This document shows positions 1 to 4,876 of a DNA stretch of 5,889 nucleotides, in pieces. The stretch's first letter is position 1. Each line of letters begins with the position of its first letter. The stretch lies in the NCBI GenBank assembly GCA_905236265.1, contig CAJOOV010000296.1, positions 1 to 5,889 of the forward strand, written 5' to 3'. This DNA comes from an uncultured Oscillospiraceae bacterium (GTDB lineage Bacteria > Bacillota > Clostridia > Oscillospirales > Oscillospiraceae). The translations under genes were made by a program, and so were the position numbers. Under the pieces are notes generated by a model. That model saw nothing but the letters and a program-made list of their open reading frames with translations, was not told where the DNA came from and made no database searches.

Positions 1-676
1 GATTACCAATGTCTCCCACGACCTGAAAACGCCCCTGACCTCCATTATCAACTATGTTGACCTGCTCAAGCAGACGGACATTCAGGATGAGACGGCGAGG
101 AGCTATATTGAGGTGCTGGAACGAAAGACCCAGCGGCTGAAAACCCTCACCGAGGATCTGGTGGAGGCCAGTAAGGCGGCCACCGGGACGATTGGGGTGC
201 ATCTGGAACGGCTGGATGTGGGTCAGCTCATTGCCCAGGCGGCGGCGGAATACGATGACCGGCTGACCAATGCGGGACTGACGCCTGTTGTGAAGCGGCC
301 GGAGCACCCCTGCACCATACTGGCGGACGGACGGCATCTCTGGCGGATTCTGGACAACCTGCTGAGCAACTGCACCAAATACGCCATGCCCCAGACCAGA
401 GTCTATCTGGAGGCGGCGGAGGAGGGGGAGCGGTGCGTCATCTCCGTGAAGAATATCTCCGCTGAGGAGCTGGACATTCCCGCCGAGGAGCTGATGAAGC
501 GCTTTGTCCGGGGGGACAGCGCAAGGTCAACGGAGGGCAGCGGACTGGGACTCTCCATCGCCCGGAATCTGGCGGCGGCGCAGGGGGCGGGCTTTGATCT
601 GGTGGTGGACGGCGACCTGTTCAAGGCGCTGATTACCTTCCCGCTGGCAAAGGACACGGCAGAGCCGGTACAGTAA
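1..676 (+). CDS. Sensor histidine kinase, C-terminal part (5' end outside window)
   Basis: This is the cytoplasmic catalytic part of a two-component sensor kinase. It would autophosphorylate a histidine and pass the phosphate to a response regulator, probably encoded just upstream outside the window. The reading frame is open from base 2, giving 224 visible residues to the TAA at 674-676; sensor and membrane segments are missing. Seen in order: an H box (SHDLKTPLT) with the phospho-acceptor His at bases 17-19; a DHp helix; an N box (LDNLLSN, with D-N at 353-358); an F-box-like stretch (RFVRGD); and a G2 box (GSGLGLS, about 536-556). The usual G1 box (DxGxG) is absent: at 446-460 the residues read VKNIS. 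From memory, this arrangement occurs in a subgroup of Firmicutes kinases, so the gene is probably functional. A GTG at 113 lies inside the DHp domain and is not the start. The gene ends before an intrinsic terminator. The signal sensed cannot be told. Confidence 0.93.
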   Translation, partial: ITNVSHDLKTPLTSIINYVDLLKQTDIQDETARSYIEVLERKTQRLKTLTEDLVEASKAATGTIGVHLERLDVGQLIAQAAAEYDDRLTNAGLTPVVKRPEHPCTILADGRHLWRILDNLLSNCTKYAMPQTRVYLEAAEEGERCVISVKNISAEELDIPAEELMKRFVRGDSARSTEGSGLGLSIARNLAAAQGAGFDLVVDGDLFKALITFPLAKDTAEPVQ

Positions 677-680
677 CCAC

Positions 681-724
681 AAAAACCACCTTCTGAGGCA
701 ATCCGCCCCGGAGGTGGTTTTTCT
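681..724 (+). terminator. Intrinsic terminator after the histidine kinase gene
   Basis: An 11-bp perfect stem pairs AAAAACCACCT (681-691) with AGGTGGTTTTT (712-722), enclosing a loop of about 20 nt that can pair slightly further (T692-G711 wobble, C693-G710). The right arm itself ends in a run of five T. It lies 4 nt after the kinase stop codon, as expected for a Rho-independent terminator. The A-rich left arm opposite the T run would also allow some activity on the other strand, but no gene converges here. Confidence 0.85.
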
Positions 725-752
725 TGCATAAGGGGGAAAAACTTGGTACAAT
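724..752 (+). promoter_or_regulatory. Sigma-A-type promoter with extended -10, for the transporter-mrnC-rqcH operon
   Basis: A -35-like TTGCAT (724-729; 3 of 6 consensus matches) and a -10 TACAAT (747-752; 5 of 6) are separated by 17 nt. A TG at 744-745 makes the -10 an extended element (TGGTACAAT), which compensates for the weak -35. Transcription would start near 759. The -35 box begins at the end of the preceding terminator's T tract, so the two elements are packed without a gap. Confidence 0.7.
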
Positions 753-766
753 GATTGCCGATTGAT

Positions 767-773
767 GGGAGGG
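767..773 (+). promoter_or_regulatory. Ribosome binding site fixing the transporter start at 780
   Basis: GGGAGGG lies 6 nt before ATG 780. In-frame TTG (762) and ATG (765) codons sit next to the predicted transcription start and upstream of or overlapping this site, so they have no usable ribosome binding site. ATG 780 is therefore the likely start. Confidence 0.75.
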
Positions 774-779
774 AGTGCT

Positions 780-1655
780 ATGTCCAAACGCACGAAGGGG
801 ATTATCTGTATCATCGTGTCTGCCTTCTGCTTTGCCATGATGAATACCTTTGTCCGCCTCTCCGGGGACTTGCCCAGTGTGCAGAAGAGCTTTTTCCGAA
901 ACTTTGTGGCCATGTTTATCGCCCTTGGCGTGCTGCTGCGCTCCGGCGGGGGATTTCGGATGCAAAAGGGATGCCTCCCCCTCCACCTGCTGCGCTCCGG
1001 GCTGGGTACGCTGGGCATTTTGTGTAATTTCTACGCCATTGACCACCTTGTGCTGGCCAATGCCTCCATGCTGAATAAAATGTCCCCCTTCTTCGTACTG
1101 GTCTTCTCCTTTTTCATCCTGAAGGAGAGGATGCAGCCGGTGCAGGTGGCGATTGTGGTCACGGCGTTTGTGGGCAGCCTGTTTATCATCCAGCCTGTGC
1201 CGGACAATCTGGAGCTGTTCCCCTCCCTGATGGGCTTTGCGGGGGGCATGTGCGCCGGGTTTGCCTATACCATGGTGAGAGCCATGGGGCTGCGGGGAGA
1301 GCGGGGGCCTTTCATTGTCTTTTTCTTCTCCGCCTTCTCCTGCGCCGTCACCCTGCCCTATCTGCTGCTCCACTTTGCGCCCATGACCGCCCGGCAGCTT
1401 CTCATGCTCCTTGGCGCCGGTCTCAGCGCAGCGGGGGGACAGTTTACCATCACCACCGCCTATACCTTTGCCCCCGGACGGGAGATCAGCGTCTATGACT
1501 ACACCCAGATCATCTTCTCCACCCTCATCGGCTATCTGGTGTTTCAGCAGGTGCCGGACGTGTGGAGCTGGGTGGGCTATGTGCTGATCGTGGGGGCGGC
1601 CATCGTCATGTTTCTCTACAACAACGGAAAGCTGGGAAAGGAGGCGCAGGCATGA
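780..1655 (+). CDS. DMT superfamily (EamA family) membrane transporter
   Basis: A 291-residue, strongly hydrophobic protein with the usual drug/metabolite transporter length and two-repeat layout. I infer about ten membrane helices from alternating hydrophobic stretches. The first EamA repeat spans roughly residues 7-140, starting with KGIICIIVSAFCFAMMNTF and ending after the LKERMQPVQ turn (LKER at 114-117) and a further helix. The second repeat spans roughly 150-285 and contains the YDYTQIIFSTLIGYLVF helix pair typical of the SAM/RhaT-like branch. The C-terminal tail is short and basic. The protein would export or import a small metabolite across the cytoplasmic membrane; the substrate cannot be read from the sequence. 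It is first in an operon, behind its own promoter and a GGGAGGG ribosome binding site, and its stop overlaps the mrnC start (ATGA). Nothing suggests truncation. The family call is firm; any substrate claim would be guesswork. Confidence 0.92.
   Translation: MSKRTKGIICIIVSAFCFAMMNTFVRLSGDLPSVQKSFFRNFVAMFIALGVLLRSGGGFRMQKGCLPLHLLRSGLGTLGILCNFYAIDHLVLANASMLNKMSPFFVLVFSFFILKERMQPVQVAIVVTAFVGSLFIIQPVPDNLELFPSLMGFAGGMCAGFAYTMVRAMGLRGERGPFIVFFFSAFSCAVTLPYLLLHFAPMTARQLLMLLGAGLSAAGGQFTITTAYTFAPGREISVYDYTQIIFSTLIGYLVFQQVPDVWSWVGYVLIVGAAIVMFLYNNGKLGKEAQA
1637..1644 (+). promoter_or_regulatory. Ribosome binding site of mrnC
   Basis: AAAGGAGG, a near-perfect Shine-Dalgarno, stands 7 nt before ATG 1652, inside the end of the transporter gene. 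It selects 1652 over an in-frame upstream ATG at 1562 that lies deep in the transporter reading frame. Confidence 0.85.
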
Positions 1656-2071
1656 GAGATTATTTCCAACCGGAGCTGACACCGGATCAGCTTCGTGCCA
1701 TGAGCTCCCTTGCCCTTGCCCACATGGGGGACTGCGTGTATGAAATCCTTGTCCGGGGCTGGCTGTGCGCAGGCGGGCTGGAGGTAAACGGCAATCTCCA
1801 CCGGGAGACGGTACAGCGGGTGAAGGCGCCTGCCCAGGCGCTGGCGCTGGACGGAATTCTTCCCCTGCTGGACGAGCAGGAGCTGGGCGTGGTTCACCGG
1901 GGGAGAAACGCCAATATCCACATGATTCCCAAGGGGGCGAGCCGGGGAGAGTACCGCAAGGCCACCGCACTGGAGGCGCTGTTCGGCTGGCTCTATCTCC
2001 AGCGCAGGACAGAGCGGCTCAACGCCCTGTTTGACCACATTATCCGAACACAGGAAGCAGGTGAAAACTGA
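1652..2071 (+). CDS. mrnC: Mini-ribonuclease III (23S rRNA maturation)
   Basis: A 139-residue protein, close to the length of Bacillus subtilis Mini-III (about 143 residues). It is an RNase III catalytic domain without a double-stranded-RNA-binding domain. In Bacillus the family cleaves the double-stranded stalk formed by the ends of 23S precursor rRNA, aided by ribosomal protein L3. Seen: LALAHMGDCVYE (residues 20-31) with the likely metal-binding Asp27, the RGRNAN signature at 83-88, and the ATALEALFGWLYL helix (104-116) with the second acidic catalytic residue, Glu108. The start at 1652 is fixed by a strong Shine-Dalgarno and overlaps the transporter stop as ATGA. The stop TGA (2069-2071) shares a base with the rqcH ATG. 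In many Firmicutes mrnC lies near cysS, rlmB and other RNA genes, so this neighbourhood differs. The identification is secure; activity is inferred from intact catalytic positions. Confidence 0.95.
   Translation: MRDYFQPELTPDQLRAMSSLALAHMGDCVYEILVRGWLCAGGLEVNGNLHRETVQRVKAPAQALALDGILPLLDEQELGVVHRGRNANIHMIPKGASRGEYRKATALEALFGWLYLQRRTERLNALFDHIIRTQEAGEN
2059..2063 (+). promoter_or_regulatory. Ribosome binding site of rqcH
   Basis: AGGTG sits 7 nt before ATG 2071, inside the mrnC 3' end. It is weaker than the mrnC site, so initiation may depend on ribosomes finishing mrnC at the TGATG overlap. A second in-frame ATG at 2077 is possible, but its spacing from this site would be 13 nt. Confidence 0.5.
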
Positions 2072-3834
2072 TGCCCATGGATGCGGCGACCCTCACGGCG
2101 CTGGTGCAGGAGATACAGCCGGAGCTGGAGGGGGCGAAAATCGACAAAATCTTTCAGCCGGGCAGGGACGAGCTGATCCTTGCCCTGCGCACCGGCGGGG
2201 GAAACCGGCGGCTGTTGCTCACGGCGAACCCCTCCCAGCCCCGGCTTCAGTTTACCGCCGTCAGCCGGGAGAATCCCGCCTCGCCCCCCATGTTCTGTAT
2301 GCTGCTGCGAAAGCACCTCACCGGGGCGAAAATCCGCACCGTCACCCAGCCTGCCATGGAGCGGCTGGTGGATCTGGAGCTGGAGTGCCGGGACGAGCTG
2401 GGGGACACGGTGAGCCGCCACCTGATTCTGGAGGCCATGGGGCGGCGTGCCAACCTGATTCTCACCGACGCACAGGGACGCATTACCGACTGTATCCGCA
2501 AGGTGGACGGGGAACTGAGCCAGCTTCGGGCGGTGCTGCCGGGGCTTTACTACCGCCTGCCCCCTGCCAGAGAGGACAAGCAAAACCCTGCCCTGACGCA
2601 GGAGGAGGCGTTTATGGAGCTTCTGAACGCCGCCCCCAGAGAGGCCGTGGCGGCGGATTGGCTTCTTGACCGTTATTCCGGCCTTTCCCCGCTGCTGTGC
2701 CGGGAGATCGTCTGCCGCGGGGGAGGAGATGCCGGGGAGCGGCTGAACTGCCTTGACCGTAAGGCGCTGTGGCAGGCCTTCCGCTCCGTCATGGAGCAGA
2801 TCCATACCCCACAGCCCACCGCCCTGCTGAGAGAGGGGGAGTATAAGGACTTCTCCTACCTCCCCATTGTCCAGTACGGGGATTATTACGAAAAGCGGAC
2901 GTACCCGGACTTCTCCTCTATGCTGGATGATTACTATGCCCAGAGGGAGAACACCCAGCGGGTGCGGCAAAAGGGCATGAGCATCACCAAACAGGTCACC
3001 AACCTGAGAAACCGTGTCCGGCGCAAGCTGCAGGCGCAGCAAAAGGAGCTGGAGGCCGCCCGGAACCGGGAGCAGTACCGGCTGGACGGGGATCTGATTA
3101 CCGCCAATCTCTACCGGATGCAAAAGGGACAGCGCAGCCTCACCGCCGTGGACTATTACGACCCGGAGCTGCGGGAGCGCACGGTTGTTCTCGACCCCCT
3201 TCTGACCCCCCAGCAGAATGCGGCGAAGTGCTACAAGAAGTACAACAAGGCAAAAACGGCGGATGTGATGCTGCGGGAGCAGATCAGGCAGGGGATCGGT
3301 GAGCTGGACTATCTGGAGAGCGTGCTGGAGACCCTGAACCGGGCGGATGGAGAGCGTGATCTGGAGGAGATTCGCTCCGAGCTGGAGGCGCAGGGCTGTC
3401 TCCGGGCACCGAAGGAGCGGAAAAAGCAGACAAAACGCCCCGCCTCCAAGCCTATGGAGTTTACCTCCACGGCGGGACTGCGGATTTCCGTGGGGCGCAA
3501 CAATACCCAAAACGACCGCCTCACCTGTAAAATGGCAGGGAAAGGGGACTGGTGGTTCCACACACAGGGCATCCACGGCGCTCATGTGATTCTCTGGACA
3601 GAGGGAGCGCAGCCGGATGACAAAAGCGTGGAGGAGGCGGCGTGCCTTGCGGCGTGGTTTTCTCAGGCGCAGGGGAGCAGCAGGGTTCCGGTGGACTACA
3701 CGCCGGTGAAGTATGTGAAAAAGCCGGGCGGAGCCAAGCCGGGTATGGTGGTCTATACCACTTACCGAACCATGCTGGTCAGCCCCCAGCAGGCGCAGGT
3801 CAGTGCACTGGCTCAAAAGCCCGCAGGCAAATAA
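2071..3834 (+). CDS. rqcH: RqcH, NFACT-family ribosome quality control protein (Fbp/YloA homologue)
   Basis: A 587-residue bacterial homologue of NEMF/Tae2, once annotated as fibronectin-binding protein. RqcH binds split 50S subunits carrying peptidyl-tRNA, recruits tRNA-Ala and adds C-terminal alanine tails that mark stalled chains for ClpXP. Seen: an NFACT-N domain from residue 1 (IDKIFQPGRDEL at 24-35; LILEAMGRRANLILTD near 118-133); a probable helix-hairpin-helix part around 195-220; charged coiled-coil segments at about 296-335 and 383-441 separated by the usual turn region; then an NFACT-R domain from about 464 with GDWWFH (492-497) followed by GAHVILW. Overall length and domain order match full-length Firmicutes members. 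The DR motif that contacts tRNA (D97/R98 in B. subtilis) reads E97-R98 here; I believe Glu is also found in other Clostridia. The start at 2071 overlaps the mrnC stop. No terminator is visible before the next promoter, so some read-through into ptb-buk is possible. Confidence 0.95.
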   Translation: MPMDAATLTALVQEIQPELEGAKIDKIFQPGRDELILALRTGGGNRRLLLTANPSQPRLQFTAVSRENPASPPMFCMLLRKHLTGAKIRTVTQPAMERLVDLELECRDELGDTVSRHLILEAMGRRANLILTDAQGRITDCIRKVDGELSQLRAVLPGLYYRLPPAREDKQNPALTQEEAFMELLNAAPREAVAADWLLDRYSGLSPLLCREIVCRGGGDAGERLNCLDRKALWQAFRSVMEQIHTPQPTALLREGEYKDFSYLPIVQYGDYYEKRTYPDFSSMLDDYYAQRENTQRVRQKGMSITKQVTNLRNRVRRKLQAQQKELEAARNREQYRLDGDLITANLYRMQKGQRSLTAVDYYDPELRERTVVLDPLLTPQQNAAKCYKKYNKAKTADVMLREQIRQGIGELDYLESVLETLNRADGERDLEEIRSELEAQGCLRAPKERKKQTKRPASKPMEFTSTAGLRISVGRNNTQNDRLTCKMAGKGDWWFHTQGIHGAHVILWTEGAQPDDKSVEEAACLAAWFSQAQGSSRVPVDYTPVKYVKKPGGAKPGMVVYTTYRTMLVSPQQAQVSALAQKPAGK

Positions 3835-3860
3835 ACGGCTTGGGGAGAATAACGGCTTGA
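3834..3860 (+). repeat. Short direct repeat upstream of and within the ptb promoter
   Basis: AACGGCTTG occurs at 3834-3842 and again at 3851-3859, 17 nt apart start to start. The second copy runs into the -35 box. Spacing of about 1.5 to 1.7 helical turns does not place the copies on the same DNA face, so a paired binding site is uncertain. It may be a chance repeat. Confidence 0.35.
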
Positions 3861-3885
3861 CCCCCCTTATAGAACGTGATATTAT
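3857..3885 (+). promoter_or_regulatory. Strong sigma-A-type promoter of the ptb-buk operon
   Basis: TTGACC (3857-3862; 5 of 6 matches to the -35 consensus) and TATTAT (3880-3885; 5 of 6 to the -10) are separated by exactly 17 nt. TG at 3877-3878 gives an extended -10 (TGATATTAT). Transcription is expected near 3891-3893, giving a leader of about 50 nt before ATG 3941. The AT-rich patch stands out from the GC-rich surroundings. This is the best promoter match in the window, as fits a highly expressed catabolic operon. Confidence 0.85.
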
Positions 3886-3893
3886 TTTCACAA
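3876..3893. promoter_or_regulatory. Imperfect dyad over the ptb -10, possible operator (Rex-like half-site)
   Basis: GTGA (3876-3879) and TCAC (3888-3891) form an inverted repeat with an 8-nt spacer that covers the -10 box. The right side, TTCACAA (3887-3893), equals one half of the Rex redox repressor consensus TTGTGAANNNNTTCACAA. The left half is poor and the arms lie 2 nt too far apart for a standard Rex site. The position would suit a repressor. I give this as a candidate only. Confidence 0.3.
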
Positions 3894-3906
3894 TGGGTCT
3901 GACCCA
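3894..3906 (+). other. Small perfect hairpin at the 5' end of the ptb-buk transcript
   Basis: TGGGT (3894-3898) pairs with ACCCA (3902-3906) around a CTG loop, directly downstream of the predicted transcription start. In RNA it would place a short stable stem at the extreme 5' end, a position known in other bacteria to slow mRNA decay. As DNA it is a 13-bp dyad just past +1, so it could alternatively be an operator. Confidence 0.45.
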
Positions 3907-3924
3907 ACTCAGCAGAATACAAAA

Positions 3925-3931
3925 TGAGGTG
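3925..3931 (+). promoter_or_regulatory. Ribosome binding site of ptb
   Basis: TGAGGTG lies 9 nt before ATG 3941. It supports 3941 as the start rather than the in-frame ATG 3893 at the transcript 5' end or the GTG 3803 inside rqcH, neither of which could be used with the mapped promoter and a normal leader. Confidence 0.7.
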
Positions 3932-3940
3932 TTTGAAACC

Positions 3941-4858
3941 ATGATTACCAGCTTTGACGAATTGATCTCCCATGTGAAGGAGTGCGGAAAGAAAACACTG
4001 GCAGTGGCGGTTGCTCAGGATGACGCCGTGATTGAGGCGGTTCACGCCGCCCATGAGCAGGGCATTGCCGACGCTATTCTGGTGGGCGATGAGGAGAAAA
4101 TCCGTGCCATCGCCGCCTCTTTGCAGATTGACCCGGATGAATTTCGGATTATCAACGAGCCGGATATGATTCAGGCCTCCCTCACCGCAGTGAAGCTGGC
4201 GCATGACGGCGTGGCGGATATGTATATGAAGGGCGTTATCGACACGAAAAACTTCCTGAAGAGCATCCTGAACAAGGAGGTTGGCCTGCGCACGGGCAAG
4301 CCCCTGTCCCATGTGGCGCTGTTTGAGGTGGAGGGCGTGAAGCAGCTCCTCTTCCTCACGGACGTGGCCTTTATGACCTATCCCACGCTGGAGGATAAGG
4401 TGAACATCATCAACAACACCGTGGAGGTTGCCCACGCCTGCGGCATTGCGTGCCCCAAGGTCGCCCCTGTTGCGGCAGTAGAGGTGGTCAATCCCAAGAT
4501 GCCTGCCACGGTGGACGCCGCCGAGCTGACGAAGATGAACGAGGAGGGCAAAATCACCGGCTGTATCGTAGACGGCCCCCTGTCCATGGATCTGGCCATT
4601 GACCCGGAGGCCGCCCAGCACAAGGGCGCAACGGGACGGAAGATCGTGGGCGATGCGGATGTGCTTCTCTTCCCGGACATCCACGCAGGCAATCTGGTCT
4701 ATAAGACGCTGGTTCATACCGCAAAGGTGGAAAACGGCTGTATCATCACCGGCACCAAGGTGCCCGTCATTCTCACCAGCCGCTCCGATACCTTCCGCAC
4801 CAAGGTGAACTCCATTGCGCTGGCCGCCGTGGTGGCTGAGGCGCTGAAGAACGAGTGA
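3941..4858 (+). CDS. ptb: Phosphate butyryltransferase
   Basis: Cytosolic enzyme exchanging CoA for phosphate: butyryl-CoA + Pi to butyryl phosphate + CoA, the first step of the kinase route to butyrate. The 305-residue length fits Clostridium Ptb (about 301). The PTA/PTB fold is clear: N-terminal segment KTLAVAVAQDD (18-28) with ILVGDE (46-51); ADMYMKG (92-98) followed by a K/R-rich acyl-CoA-side loop; LFLTDVAFMTYPTLEDK in mid-protein; GPLSMD (212-217); FPDIHAGN (244-251); and a C-terminal TSRSDTFRTK stretch. The reading frame stays open upstream to 3803, but the promoter (3857-3885) and ribosome binding site (3925-3931) select ATG 3941. Phosphate acetyltransferase is the near alternative, but the adjacent buk makes Ptb much more likely; related acyl groups (propionyl, branched-chain) could also be used. 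It is first in the operon, and buk follows after 18 nt. Confidence 0.95.
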   Translation: MITSFDELISHVKECGKKTLAVAVAQDDAVIEAVHAAHEQGIADAILVGDEEKIRAIAASLQIDPDEFRIINEPDMIQASLTAVKLAHDGVADMYMKGVIDTKNFLKSILNKEVGLRTGKPLSHVALFEVEGVKQLLFLTDVAFMTYPTLEDKVNIINNTVEVAHACGIACPKVAPVAAVEVVNPKMPATVDAAELTKMNEEGKITGCIVDGPLSMDLAIDPEAAQHKGATGRKIVGDADVLLFPDIHAGNLVYKTLVHTAKVENGCIITGTKVPVILTSRSDTFRTKVNSIALAAVVAEALKNE

Positions 4859-4862
4859 TTGA

Positions 4863-4868
4863 GAGGAG
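4863..4868 (+). promoter_or_regulatory. Ribosome binding site of buk
   Basis: GAGGAG stands 8 nt before ATG 4877 in the 18-nt gap between ptb and buk. The gap holds no promoter or terminator, so buk is co-transcribed with ptb. Confidence 0.8.
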
Positions 4869-4876
4869 AACACACC

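Noticed and set aside
1562..1651. N-terminal extension of mrnC from ATG 1562
   Set aside because: It would lie inside the transporter gene in another frame; ATG 1652 has an excellent ribosome binding site and gives the family length.
633..1970. Long minus-strand open frame of 445 codons opposite the transporter and mrnC
   Set aside because: It is antisense to two clearly recognised genes, its composition is rich in G, P, H, Q and R with no family resemblance, and such frames arise from third-position GC bias on the coding strand.
3817..3841. Possible terminator at the end of rqcH (AAGCC pairing with GGCTT)
   Set aside because: The stem is only 5 bp with a loop of about 15 nt and no T tract follows, so it does not qualify.
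3803..3940. N-terminal extension of ptb from GTG 3803 or ATG 3893
   Set aside because: The extension would overlap rqcH and span the promoter; ATG 3893 lies at the predicted transcription start with no ribosome binding site. ATG 3941 gives the normal family length and has a Shine-Dalgarno.
1993..3942. Minus-strand open frame of 649 codons opposite rqcH
   Set aside because: A mirror of the rqcH codon bias; no recognisable domain, and the + strand frame has the complete NFACT architecture.
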